Source: CAVQXR01 sp046330455
Lineage (GTDB): Bacteria > Actinomycetota > Thermoleophilia > Gaiellales > Gaiellaceae
Assembly: GCA_046330455.1 (NCBI GenBank)
Contig: JAXLSU010000015.1
Span: 4,647 to 68,646, forward strand
Length of the DNA: 64,000 bases
Direction of reading: 5' to 3'
Below, piece by piece: positions 42,231 through 50,809 of this stretch. The notes under the pieces were generated by a model. The model did not search any database, was not told the origin of the DNA, and saw nothing but the letters and a program-made list of their open reading frames with translations. The stretch's first letter is position 1, and every line of letters starts with the position of its first letter. The position numbers and the translations under genes were made by a program.

Positions 42231-43241
42231 GTGGACGTGAAGGTGCGCGTCCCCGCGATCCTCCCCCGGTTCCTCATCCTCGTCGCGGTCTGGCTGCTCG
42301 GGACCTCGACGCTCCTGCTCGCCAAGGGTGACGAGACCGCAACGGAGCCCGAGCCGGCCGCCGCGACGGAGACGGCTCCCGACGAGGCCGGCCAGGCCGT
42401 CGAGCGCGCGATCCTGCTCGTTCCGGACGTCCGCGGCCTTCCCTACGTGTTCGCGAAGGGCGTGCTCGAGGACGGCGGCTTTGCCTGGCGCGTCGAGGGC
42501 AAGGTCGAAGGGTATGCGGTGAACCTCGTCGCCGAGCAGAGCGTTCCGCCCGGTGCCGAGGTCGTGAACACCGGGGCGCCCACCGTGATCCTCACCCTGA
42601 GGCGCTCGAGCGCATACGAAGAGGTCGGGCTTCCGGACGAGCGCTCGCCCTTCCCGGGGACGAAGGTCGTCATGGCGGGCGAGACGGCCGACGAGCCGAC
42701 GCTCGCGCCGACCCCGGACGAGGAGATGCCCGCTCCCGACGGCACCACGCAGCCGACCGCCGGCGAGGACGCTCCAACGACGACGGACGCCTCGGAGCCC
42801 TCGCAGGCCCAGGCGAGCACGACTCCGACGACGGACGTCGAGAACGCAGCCGAGACGCAGAGCGCGCCGACCGCCGAGGACGAGTCTGGAACCGACGATG
42901 TCGCCGCCGAGAGCGCCGCCCGCCCGCCCGCGTTCGTCGTCCCCGGCGCCCCCAGGGAGCCGCTCGACGAGATGCCGCTCCCGCGCCGCGCCGAGAAGCT
43001 CGACGCCTGGCTCGACGCACAGTCGAAGCTGACGCCGGCCGGCTGGGACCACTACACCTACCAGCACTCCTGGATCGTCACCGGAGCGAGCTTCGGCTGG
43101 TGGCACGGCGCCGAGGCGCTCCGGATCCTGATCCGGGCCGACGAGGCCCTCCAGAAGCGGTTCGACACGGGCGCAGCGCTCGAGCGGGCCGCCCGCAAGG
43201 TCCTCGCGCAGGTCGAGAAGCTCGAGTCGCAGGCGGGCTGA
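42231..43241 (+). CDS. Membrane-anchored PASTA domain protein
   Basis: A 336-residue protein with an N-terminal membrane helix (residues 13-31). One PASTA domain spans about 60-128 (VPDVRGLPYVFAKGVLEDGGFAWRVEG, then SVPPGAEVVNTGAPTVILTL). A Thr/Ala/Glu/Pro-rich linker (about 150-240) leads to a C-terminal helical domain (WDHYTYQHSWIVTGASFGWWHGAEALRIL) that I do not recognise. PASTA domains bind uncrosslinked wall peptides. It follows murT by 18 bases and precedes pilD by 42, suggesting a wall-sensing or anchoring part of the pilus machine. Confidence 0.8.
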   Translation: MDVKVRVPAILPRFLILVAVWLLGTSTLLLAKGDETATEPEPAAATETAPDEAGQAVERAILLVPDVRGLPYVFAKGVLEDGGFAWRVEGKVEGYAVNLVAEQSVPPGAEVVNTGAPTVILTLRRSSAYEEVGLPDERSPFPGTKVVMAGETADEPTLAPTPDEEMPAPDGTTQPTAGEDAPTTTDASEPSQAQASTTPTTDVENAAETQSAPTAEDESGTDDVAAESAARPPAFVVPGAPREPLDEMPLPRRAEKLDAWLDAQSKLTPAGWDHYTYQHSWIVTGASFGWWHGAEALRILIRADEALQKRFDTGAALERAARKVLAQVEKLESQAG

Positions 43242-43283
43242 CGTGCCCGGCCGCACGGGCCTCGACGGACGGAGGCCGGAACG

Positions 43284-44033
43284 GTGAACGGCGCGCTCGC
43301 AGCCCTCGTCTTCGCTCCGGCACTCGCCCTCGGCAGCTTTCTGAACGTGGTCGCCGCGCGGCTGCCCGAGCACCGGAGCCTGAACGGACGCTCGGAATGC
43401 CCGAGCTGCAGGGCAGGGATCGCCTGGTACGACAACGTCCCGCTCGTCTCCTACCTCGTGCTCCGGGGCCGCTGCCGCCACTGCCGGGCCCGGATCTCGA
43501 TCCGTTACCTGGCCGTCGAGCTGGCCACGGCGCTGCTCGTCGCGGCCTGCTTCGCCCGCTTCGGGCTCACCGGCGAGGCGTTCGTCAGCGCCTTCTTCAT
43601 CATCTGTCTCGTCGTCCTCGCGACGATCGATGCCGAGCACCAGATCCTGCCCGACCGGATCGTGTTGCCGGCGACGGCGATCGTGCTCGTCGCCAACCTC
43701 GCGATCGCGCCGGAACGCTGGGCGGAGTGGGTCTTCGCCGCGCTGGCGCTCTCGGGGTTCCTGTTCGCCGTGCTGCTCGCCTATCCGGCCGGGATGGGGA
43801 TGGGCGACGTGAAGCTCGCCCTGCTGCTCGGTGTCGCCCTCGGCCGCGATGCCGCCGTCGCGATGGCGGTGGCGCTGCTCGTCGGCCTGCTCGTCAGCGT
43901 GGTGCTGCTCGCGCGGCACGGTGCCGCTGCCCGCAAGACCAAGGTTCCGTTCGGCGTCTTCATGGCAATCGGCGGCATCGTCGCCGTGTTCGCGGGCGAC
44001 GAGCTGCTCGACGGGTACCTCGGCCTCTTCTGA
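43284..44033 (+). CDS. pilD: Prepilin peptidase / N-methyltransferase
   Basis: A 249-residue A24-family aspartic peptidase that cleaves prepilin leaders and methylates the new N-terminus. The two zinc CxxC pairs are C39/C42 and C64/C67. Catalytic aspartates are D116 in TIDAEHQILPD and D175 in GMGMGDVKL. Eight membrane helices are expected, and the methylase-type SFLNVVAARLPEHRS loop is complete. GTG start... the coding frame opens at the GTG of GTGAACGGC (43284). Substrates in this window would be PilA and the two minor pilins. Confidence 0.94.
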   Translation: MNGALAALVFAPALALGSFLNVVAARLPEHRSLNGRSECPSCRAGIAWYDNVPLVSYLVLRGRCRHCRARISIRYLAVELATALLVAACFARFGLTGEAFVSAFFIICLVVLATIDAEHQILPDRIVLPATAIVLVANLAIAPERWAEWVFAALALSGFLFAVLLAYPAGMGMGDVKLALLLGVALGRDAAVAMAVALLVGLLVSVVLLARHGAAARKTKVPFGVFMAIGGIVAVFAGDELLDGYLGLF

Positions 44034-44110
44034 CCGCGTCCGTAGTCCGGCGCCGCCGGCTCCACCGAACGCTCACGGACCGAGCCCGGTGAGCCGATAG
44101 AGGAAGGGCA

Positions 44111-45928
44111 GTGAACACCGACGACCTCCGCCGCCGCCTCGCTGCGCTCGCCGACCCTGCCGCCACGCCGGACGCGAGCGACGATGGCCCCGCGCCTGAC
44201 GACGCCGACCCGGCAGCCTACGAGGAGGACGCCGACGAGCCGGTGCTGCCGGCCGAAGACCGGACGATCGCCGAGCTCGTCGCAGACCTGATCGAGGCGA
44301 CGGCGTTGCTCAGCGGGGAGGCCCTTTCACGGGCGCGCGGCAAGGCGCGGCGGCGCTCGTTCGCCCAGGCGATCGTGGCGGCAGGCCTCGCGCCGCGGAT
44401 CCTCGCCGCCCAGCACGGCCTCGCGTTCGTCGAGCTCGGGCGCGAGAAGATCAACCCGGCGGCGACGGCGACGATCCCCCCGAGCCTGCTCGAGCGCGCG
44501 ACGGCGCTCCCGTACGAGATCGAGGGCAACCGGCTGCGAGTCGCGATCGCCGACCCGACCGACGTCCAGGCGATCGACGAGCTTCGCCTCGCGACGCGGT
44601 ACGTGATCGACCTCGTCGTCGCCGGGCAGGACGAGATCGAGGCCGAGCTCAAGAAGATCGTCCGCGCGAACGAGATGTGGGAGCGCACCGCGCTGCTCGA
44701 GGAGCAGGTCGACATCCCGGAGGGCGACGATCTCGACCAGGACGATGGGATCTCCGACGCACCGCTCGTCAAGCTCGTCAACTCGATCCTGCTCCAGGCA
44801 GCTGACGACGGTGCGAGCGACGTGCACTTCGACCCGGTGCCCGACGCGCTCGTCGTCCGGGTCAGAGTCGACGGGATCCTGAACGAGATGCAGCGGTTGC
44901 CGAGGCAGCTCTCATCTGCCGTGATCACACGGCTGAAGGTGCTTGCGAAGCTCGATATCGCGGAGCGCCGCAAGCCCCAGGACGGTCGGATCTCGCTCGG
45001 CGCGAAGGTGCTGAACCGGGCGCTCGACATCCGCGTCGCCGTCCTGCCGACGGTCGAGGGCGAGGCGGTCGTGCTCCGCCTCCTCGACAAGTCGCGCCGG
45101 CCGCCGACGCTCGAGGAGCTCGGCTTCTCGCCGGAGATGCGCTCCGTGCTCGAGGTGATCGTGCGCAAGCCGACCGGGGCATTGCTCGTGACCGGCCCGA
45201 CCGGCTCGGGCAAGTCGACGACCCTCTACGCCGTCCTGAACGCGATCCACCGTCCGGAGATCAACATCATCACCGTCGAGGACCCGGTCGAGTACCGCCT
45301 CGCGGGCGTTCAGCAGGTGCAGATGAACCCGAAGGCGCAGCTCACGTTCGCGAGCGCGCTGCGGACGATCCTGCGCTCGGACCCGGATGTGATCATGGTC
45401 GGCGAGATCCGCGACATCGAGACCGCGAAGATCTCGATCGAGGCGGCGCTCACCGGGCACTTCGTCCTCTCGACCCTCCACACGAACGACGCTCCGAGCG
45501 CGCTCACACGGCTGAACGAGATGGGCGTCGAGCCGTTCCTGACCGGCTCTGCGGTCACGGCGGTCCTCGCCCAGCGACTCGCACGCCGGCTCTGCTCGGT
45601 CTGCTGCGAGGCCTACACGCCGTCGCGCGAGGAGCTCGTCGCGGCACGGTTCTCGCCCGAGCAGATCGCGGCGGCAGACGGTGCTCCCCTCTACCGCCGC
45701 AAGGGCTGCCCGCGCTGCAACCACACGGGCTACAAGGGCCGGCTCGGCGTCTTCCAGCTGATGGTCATGGGAGAGGAGCTCGAGCGGCTCGCCTCGGAGC
45801 GGGCCAACCGTGAGCTGATCGAGCAGGCGGCACGGAAGGGCGGCATGCGGGGGATGTGGGACGACGGCCTCGAGAAGGTCCTCCAGGGCATGACGACCGT
45901 CGAGGAGCTCGGCCGCGTGCTCGTGTAG
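44111..45928 (+). CDS. pilB: Type IV pilus extension ATPase PilB
   Basis: A 605-residue assembly ATPase of the GspE/PilB family. An acidic N-terminal extension (1-50) precedes the MshEN-type domain (about 60-170, AQHGLAFVELGREKINPAATATIPPSLLERATALPYE), which in relatives can bind c-di-GMP. Walker A is GPTGSGKSTTLYA, the Asp box TVEDPVEYR, Walker B SDPDVIMVGEIRD, the His box GHFVLSTLHTND. The four zinc cysteines are in RRLCSVCCEAYTP and GCPRCNHTGYKG. The nearby HD-GYP gene makes c-di-GMP control of PilB plausible. AGGAAGGGCA precedes the GTG start. Confidence 0.94.
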   Translation: MNTDDLRRRLAALADPAATPDASDDGPAPDDADPAAYEEDADEPVLPAEDRTIAELVADLIEATALLSGEALSRARGKARRRSFAQAIVAAGLAPRILAAQHGLAFVELGREKINPAATATIPPSLLERATALPYEIEGNRLRVAIADPTDVQAIDELRLATRYVIDLVVAGQDEIEAELKKIVRANEMWERTALLEEQVDIPEGDDLDQDDGISDAPLVKLVNSILLQAADDGASDVHFDPVPDALVVRVRVDGILNEMQRLPRQLSSAVITRLKVLAKLDIAERRKPQDGRISLGAKVLNRALDIRVAVLPTVEGEAVVLRLLDKSRRPPTLEELGFSPEMRSVLEVIVRKPTGALLVTGPTGSGKSTTLYAVLNAIHRPEINIITVEDPVEYRLAGVQQVQMNPKAQLTFASALRTILRSDPDVIMVGEIRDIETAKISIEAALTGHFVLSTLHTNDAPSALTRLNEMGVEPFLTGSAVTAVLAQRLARRLCSVCCEAYTPSREELVAARFSPEQIAAADGAPLYRRKGCPRCNHTGYKGRLGVFQLMVMGEELERLASERANRELIEQAARKGGMRGMWDDGLEKVLQGMTTVEELGRVLV

Positions 45929-46086
45929 CCGGCCCCGCAAGGGTGCCCACGGGTTCCCCCGTGCGGGGGGCGCGAACCGGCTCCCGGGCCCGCACCGTGA
46001 GAGAGCGTACCCACCCTTCCGGGGGTCGCGACCGTAGCCGGAAACGGCCGATACACGGAAGGAAAGTCGACGAGGAGCGACGATCG
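45929..46086 (+). other. Structured leader upstream of minor-pilin operon
   Basis: 158 bases with several perfect hairpins: CACGGG-TTCC-CCCGTG near 45948, GGTCGCGACC near 46025 and GCCG-GAAA-CGGC near 46034 with a GNRA tetraloop. The first could terminate pilB transcription and the others could form part of a leader RNA. I compared it with the c-di-GMP-I riboswitch consensus and do not find the required core, so I make no family claim. Confidence 0.4.
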
Positions 46087-48201
46087 ATGAGAGCTTGGCT
46101 TAGGCGTTCACCGCGGAGCGCGACGGGTCGGGAGAGTGAGCACACCACCCGGGCGGCTCGCCGCACCCGGAACGCCGAGGCCGGCTTCACCCTGATCGAG
46201 ATCGTCATGGCCATGGGCCTGTTCGTCGTCGTCGCGGCCGCGATGGCCCAGGTGCTGACCGGTGCGATCGTCTCCTCGGGCATCTCGAAGGAGCGCACGA
46301 TCGCGCAGCAAGTCGCCCAGGAGGAGATCGAGTCGATCCGCCGCATGGCCTACGACGACGTCGGAATCGTCAACGGCAACCCGCCGGGCGAGCTCCAGGC
46401 CACGAAGACGGTCACGGTCAGCAACCTCGCGCTGACCGTCCAGACGTCCGTCAAGTACGTCGCCGACCCGACCCCGACGAGCTACGCGACCCAGGCGAAC
46501 TACAAGAAGGTCACGGTCACGATCCTCCGGGCGCGCGACTCGAAGCAGCTGACGCAGGAGGTCACCCACGTCGCCCCGCCCGCACGGGCGCCCTACGGCG
46601 GCGTGAACCTCGCGATCGTGAACGTGCAGGTCGTCGACTTCGCTCTCAACACTCCCGTCGAGGGAGCGACCGTCGCGCTCGGCACGGGACCCAGCGCGCC
46701 CCGGAGCGACAAGACGGACACCACGGGCACGGTCACCTTCGCGGCCCTGTCGCCCAACCCGAGCGCGTCCGACTTCTACGACCTCTCGGCCAGCCTGTCG
46801 GGGTACGAGGTCCTGAAGGATGATCTCTCGCCGAGCGCGGCGACCCATGTCTCGCTCGCTCCGGGCCAGACGTTCAACACCGCGATCCGCATCTACCGGC
46901 CCGCCACGGTGAACGTGAACCTGAAGGACACCGACGGCTCGACGTACGCGGGCAGCGCCAGCGTGACCATCTCGTCGTCTCGCGGCTCGGAGGTCTTCTC
47001 CTACACGGGCTCGCCGCTGACGATCACCGAGATCGCCGGCGAGAAGGTCGTTCCGGGGCTCCAGTACACGGCCTCGGCAACGACCCTGAGCTCGCTGACG
47101 ACGCCGTCCGTCACGCAGTACGTCCCGAACAACTACCCGACCGACCTCAGCTCGACGTTCAACCTGACGATGCCCCCGGGCGGCGGCATCAACGCCACCG
47201 TGCTCCAGGGCGGCATCGCGCTCGCCGGTGCGACCGTGACCGTGACGGGCGGCCCGAACTCGACGAACATCTCCGCGACGACGGATGCGAACGGCGTCGC
47301 GTCGTTCACCGGTCTCCCCGTCGGCGGCGGCTACATCGTCACGGCGACGAGCTACGGCCAGACCGTCTCCGTGAGCGATCTCACGGTCGACACGACCGCC
47401 ACGACCGACGTCGTGCTCTCGCTCGAGGTGCCCGGAACCGTGATCGCCACGGTCACGTGGGGCGGCAGCCCGGTCTCGGCGGCGTCCGTGACGCTCGCCG
47501 GCGGTCCGTTCGGGATCAGCGTCTCGGGTACGAGCGACGGCAACGGGCAGGTGACCTTCGTCAACGTCCCGCCCGGCGCGGGCTACACGGTGACGGCGGT
47601 GAAGGGCGGTACGAGCGCCTCCCAGAGCGCCACGGTCGCCTCGGGCTCGACGACGAGCGTGAGCATCGCGATGCCGACGGGCAACATCGTCGCCACCGTG
47701 ACGTGGGGCGGCACCGCCGTCAACGGTGCCACGGTGACGCTGACGGGTGGACCGCTCGGGGTCAACGTCTCGGGGACCTCGAACTCGAGCGGCCAGGTGA
47801 CGTTCACGAACGTCCCCGCCGGCACCGGCTACACCGTGACGGGGACGAAGAGCGGTCAGAGCGACGCGCAGTCGGCCACGGTTCCCGGTGGGAGCTCGAC
47901 GAGCGTGGCCCTTGCTCTACCGACCGGCTCGCTGACGGTCACCGTGCGGCGAAGCGGCTCGAACCAGTCGGGCGCCACCGTGACCCTGTCCGGCGGCCCG
48001 ATGGGCCTCACCCTCAGCGGCACGACGAGCGGGACCGGCAGGGTCACCTTCAACAACGTGCCCGTGGGCAGCGGCTACACCGTCAAGGCCTACAAGTGCA
48101 GCGTCTCGAACCCGAAGAGCGGCCAGAACACGTCGGTCACGGTCAACACGGGCGCCAACTCGCTGACGATCAACTTCAGCCTCAACACCTGTCCGCTGTG
48201 A
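46087..48201 (+). CDS. Large pilin-like protein with four 82-residue repeats
   Basis: A 704-residue class III-signal protein. The prepilin peptidase site is G33/F34 in EAGFTLIEIVMAMG with glutamate at +5, followed by the hydrophobic helix to about residue 60. After a pilin-like region and a carboxypeptidase-regulatory-like domain (about 175-260), four tandem immunoglobulin-like repeats of 82 residues fill 366-704, each with xATVTWGG...VNGATVTLTGGP and GQVTFTNVPAGTGYTVT. Two cysteines close the last unit. Normal minor pilins have 150-250 residues, so this is probably a pilus-borne adhesin. It heads a coupled set with the next two genes. Confidence 0.88.
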   Translation: MRAWLRRSPRSATGRESEHTTRAARRTRNAEAGFTLIEIVMAMGLFVVVAAAMAQVLTGAIVSSGISKERTIAQQVAQEEIESIRRMAYDDVGIVNGNPPGELQATKTVTVSNLALTVQTSVKYVADPTPTSYATQANYKKVTVTILRARDSKQLTQEVTHVAPPARAPYGGVNLAIVNVQVVDFALNTPVEGATVALGTGPSAPRSDKTDTTGTVTFAALSPNPSASDFYDLSASLSGYEVLKDDLSPSAATHVSLAPGQTFNTAIRIYRPATVNVNLKDTDGSTYAGSASVTISSSRGSEVFSYTGSPLTITEIAGEKVVPGLQYTASATTLSSLTTPSVTQYVPNNYPTDLSSTFNLTMPPGGGINATVLQGGIALAGATVTVTGGPNSTNISATTDANGVASFTGLPVGGGYIVTATSYGQTVSVSDLTVDTTATTDVVLSLEVPGTVIATVTWGGSPVSAASVTLAGGPFGISVSGTSDGNGQVTFVNVPPGAGYTVTAVKGGTSASQSATVASGSTTSVSIAMPTGNIVATVTWGGTAVNGATVTLTGGPLGVNVSGTSNSSGQVTFTNVPAGTGYTVTGTKSGQSDAQSATVPGGSSTSVALALPTGSLTVTVRRSGSNQSGATVTLSGGPMGLTLSGTTSGTGRVTFNNVPVGSGYTVKAYKCSVSNPKSGQNTSVTVNTGANSLTINFSLNTCPL
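47185..48172 (+). repeat. Four tandem 246-bp coding repeats
   Basis: Units begin near 47185, 47434, 47680 and 47926; the last three are spaced exactly 246 bases (82 codons). They are more alike in protein than in DNA, with units 2 and 3 the closest pair, which suggests old duplication with some recent exchange. Confidence 0.8.
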
Positions 48202-48800
48202 GCACGGGCACCGGCAACGCGCGGCGTGCCGGCCGCGAGGGGGGCTTCACGCTCGTGGAGCTCCTGATCGCGATGGGGCTGATCGGCGTCATCTTCGCCC
48301 TGTTCTCGGTCGTGGTCAGCTCGACGCTGCGCCACGGCGGCCAGGTCGAGGAGCAGACGGTGCTCCAGCACGAGGTGCGGGGAACCGTCGAGCGTCTCGC
48401 CCAGGATCTCCGCCAGGCCTACAGCGGCGTGGACGACAGCTCTCCGATCGAGAGCATCAGCGCGACCCAGATCCAGTTCCTCTCACCCGACCGCCAGCAG
48501 CCCTTCCATCTCCGGCGCCTCGCCTACCGGGCCTCGGGAACGAGCTTCCAGAGCGCACGGGCGATCAGCACCGACACCGACGGGGCGCCGTGGGAGATCC
48601 CGGCGCTCGGCTCCTGGGACACGCAGTTCGGCTCTCTCGTCGGAACGAACGTCTTCACCTATCTCGACGAGAACGGGGTCGTGACCGCCGATCCGGCCCA
48701 GGTGCGAACCGTCGTCATCGAGGTCACGGTGGCGACGTCGATCTCTCCCAACCGTCAGTACACCTACAAGACGAGCGTGACGCTCCGGGCGGACATATGA
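48198..48800 (+). CDS. Minor pilin (prepilin-type N-terminal domain)
   Basis: A 200-residue type IV prepilin-like protein. The cleavage site is G16/F17 in REGGFTLVELLIAMGLIGVIFALFSVVVSS, with E21 at the +5 position. The globular domain (SATQIQFLSPDRQQPFHLRRLAYR, VRTVVIEVTVAT) resembles PilW/PulJ-type minor pilins. Its GTG start overlaps the stop of the large pilin-like gene (GTGA) and its stop overlaps the next start (ATGA), so the three genes are translated as a set. It probably initiates pilus assembly with its neighbours. Confidence 0.9.
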   Translation: MSTGTGNARRAGREGGFTLVELLIAMGLIGVIFALFSVVVSSTLRHGGQVEEQTVLQHEVRGTVERLAQDLRQAYSGVDDSSPIESISATQIQFLSPDRQQPFHLRRLAYRASGTSFQSARAISTDTDGAPWEIPALGSWDTQFGSLVGTNVFTYLDENGVVTADPAQVRTVVIEVTVATSISPNRQYTYKTSVTLRADI

Positions 48801-50149
48801 AACCGAGAATCGAAGCACTGAAGCAGGAGCAGGGCGCGGCGATGGTCCTCGTCATGTTCCTCGTCGCGATGCTCAGCCTGATGTCGGTGCTCCTCATCGA
48901 CACGGTGCAGGAGGAGGCCGACTCGAGCGCCCAGGCGGTCGAGCGCAACGCCGCGCTGCAGGCGGCCGAGGCGGGAATCGACGACTACGTCGCAAAGCTC
49001 GTCGACGACCGGCTCTACTACGTGCACCAGGTGCATCCGGGCGAGGGAACGCGCGAGGAGCCGGGCGGCACCGAGGTGAGCGCCGGGACTGCGTGGTCGT
49101 ACGGGCTCGCGTGGACGTATCCGAACGAGTTCGACACCTGGCGCGCGCTCAGCAACGGCTACGAGTACAGCCTGAAGATCGTCCCGCCCAACCCGGGCGA
49201 GGAGGCCGTGCACATCACCGCCGCCGGCCGGAAGGTCGGCACGACGGACGATACGAGGGTCGTCGAGGCGCTGATCCGGCCCTCCTCGATCGCCGACTTC
49301 CAGCGCATCGTCAACGGGGACGTCTCGTGGGGATCCGGCGCGACCACGAACGGCAAGCTCTACGCGAACGGCACGATCGACCACGACGGGATCGCGAAGG
49401 CCAACATCTACGCCGAGGACAACGTCACGGGCAGCACGACCCTTCAGAACGGCGCGAAGAAGTACGACCACAACACGATCCGGTCGGTGATCAAGAACCC
49501 GGTCAACTTCAACAGCCTGCTCGCCTCGCTCGTCGACGTGCAGCGGGCGGCGCAGGTCGGTGGCGTCTACCTCGACAACCCGGCCGTGCACGGGTGGAGG
49601 ATCACGTTCAACGCGAACGGGACGTTCAGCGTCCAGACCTGCACCCGCTCGGGCGGCAACGACATCGCGGCCGTCCAGCCGAACTGCGTCAACTACAGCC
49701 CGGCCACGTACAACGTGCCGTCCAACGGAGCGGTCTACGCGGGGCAGAGCGTGATCGTCTCCGGCCAGGTGAACGGGCGCGTGACGGTGGCGTCGAACGA
49801 CAACATCGTGATCGCAAACGACATCAGCTACGTCACGAGCGGTAGCGACGTGCTCGGCCTCGTGGCCAAGAACAACGTGTACGGCGCCCAGTGGTGTCCG
49901 AACAACCTCACCTGGCGCGCCGCCGTGCTCGCCCAGAGCGGCACCTGGAAGGGCTGGACGAGTAGCACGATCAAGAACACCATGGTTCACAAGGGCTCGT
50001 CGACGACGAACCTCGGCGGCGACTGGACGATGTTCGCCACGCGCGACTACTCCTACGACGAGACGCTGCTCTTCCTGCCGCCGCCGTGGTTCCCGACGAT
50101 CGAGGACGCCTACACGGTCAACCTGTTCCGCGAGCTACCGGGAACGTGA
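48797..50149 (+). CDS. PilX-like pilus assembly protein
   Basis: A 450-residue protein with a PilX-type start: EQGAAMVLVMFLVAMLSLMSVLLIDTVQEEADSSAQAVERNAALQAAEAGIDDYVAKL, that is, a membrane helix followed by an amphipathic helix containing AAEAG. No prepilin cleavage motif is present, as in PilX-like minor components. The rest is a beta-rich exported domain with repeated Asn/Val-rich rungs (SGQVNGRVTVASNDNIVIANDISYV), perhaps a small beta-helix. It is coupled to the minor pilin by ATGA overlap and ends before a strong hairpin terminator. Confidence 0.85.
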   Translation: MKPRIEALKQEQGAAMVLVMFLVAMLSLMSVLLIDTVQEEADSSAQAVERNAALQAAEAGIDDYVAKLVDDRLYYVHQVHPGEGTREEPGGTEVSAGTAWSYGLAWTYPNEFDTWRALSNGYEYSLKIVPPNPGEEAVHITAAGRKVGTTDDTRVVEALIRPSSIADFQRIVNGDVSWGSGATTNGKLYANGTIDHDGIAKANIYAEDNVTGSTTLQNGAKKYDHNTIRSVIKNPVNFNSLLASLVDVQRAAQVGGVYLDNPAVHGWRITFNANGTFSVQTCTRSGGNDIAAVQPNCVNYSPATYNVPSNGAVYAGQSVIVSGQVNGRVTVASNDNIVIANDISYVTSGSDVLGLVAKNNVYGAQWCPNNLTWRAAVLAQSGTWKGWTSSTIKNTMVHKGSSTTNLGGDWTMFATRDYSYDETLLFLPPPWFPTIEDAYTVNLFRELPGT

Positions 50150-50160
50150 GCTCACGAGCC

Positions 50161-50188
50161 GGGAGGGGCGGTGCGAGCCGCCCCTCCC
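50161..50188 (+). terminator. Strong hairpin ending minor-pilin operon
   Basis: Perfect 11-bp stem: GGGAGGGGCGG (50161-50171) and CCGCCCCTCCC (50178-50188) with a 6-base loop, 11 bases after the stop codon of the PilX-like gene. Confidence 0.8.
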
Positions 50189-50220
50189 GTGTGTGGCGCC
50201 CGGCCGGTGGTGGGCGAGAG

Positions 50221-50736
50221 CGGGCCGGATGAGATCCGGCCCCTACGTCCGGGGTGGGGTGCGCTGGGCGGTCGTCGCGACGGGTCTGCGGGAGGGGCGG
50301 GATCGATCCCGCCCGTCGGGGTTGGCGTGGGCGTGGCGGCATCGCGGTGCTGGGTCGGTGGTGGGCGGGTCGGGCCGGATGAGATCCGGCCCCTCCGTGG
50401 CCGTCGCGTGATCGGGGTGAATCAGGGGGCCGTCGTGTGGGCGGGGCCCGCCGTCGGGATGGGCTGCGCTTCTTGGTCTCGTGTAGGGGCGGGATCTCAT
50501 CCCGCCCTCGCCGCTCGTCCGGGAGCGGGGCTGGTTGGGGCGGTGAGATCCGGCCCCTCCGTGGCCGTCGCGTGATCGGGGCGAATCAGGGCCGTCGTGT
50601 GGGCGGGGCCCGCCGTCGGGACAGGCTGCGCTTCTTGGTCTCGTGTAGGGGCGGGATCTCATCCCGCCCTGCGAGGTGTGTGGGTGTGGCGCGGTGCCGG
50701 GGCCCGGGTGTAGGGGCGGGATCTCATCCCGCCCTC
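50221..50736. repeat. Array of palindromic repeats with a 126-bp duplication
   Basis: The 50190-50750 region has no gene but about seven members of the GAG/CTC-loop palindrome family: near 50221, 50291 (GAT-centred variant), 50371, 50483, 50537 (half copy), 50643 and 50709. A unit of about 127 bases is duplicated: 50381-50508 and 50545-50670, both containing GATCCGGCCCCTCCGTGGCC at the start and ending in a palindrome. The repeats lie between the 3' ends of convergent genes. Spacing is irregular and there are no unique spacers, so this is not CRISPR. Confidence 0.85.
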
Positions 50737-50754
50737 GCGGCAGCCCACGACGAC

Positions 50755-50780
50755 GAGGGCCGCCCGGTGGGGCGGCCCTC
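50755..50780 (-). terminator. Hairpin after thioredoxin-like gene
   Basis: Perfect 11-bp stem GAGGGCCGCCC (50755-50765) and GGGCGGCCCTC (50770-50780), loop GGTG, 30 bases beyond the stop codon on the minus strand. Confidence 0.75.
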
Positions 50781-50809
50781 GAGAGGTCCTGGCAGGTCTG
50801 GCGCGAACG

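Noticed and set aside
42201..43919. A 572-codon minus-strand frame across the PASTA and pilD genes
   Set aside because: It spans two convincing genes on the other strand and shows no domain; codon bias produces long shadows here.
45929..46086. c-di-GMP-I riboswitch upstream of the minor pilins
   Set aside because: The GTAGCCGG and CCGAT elements loosely resemble the 3' part of the consensus, but the GCAAAC tetraloop receptor and GACGCAAAGC core are absent.
50190..50750. Possible CRISPR array from regularly appearing repeats
   Set aside because: Repeat spacing is irregular, the spacers are themselves repeated, and no cas gene is near; the units are palindromic REP-like elements.
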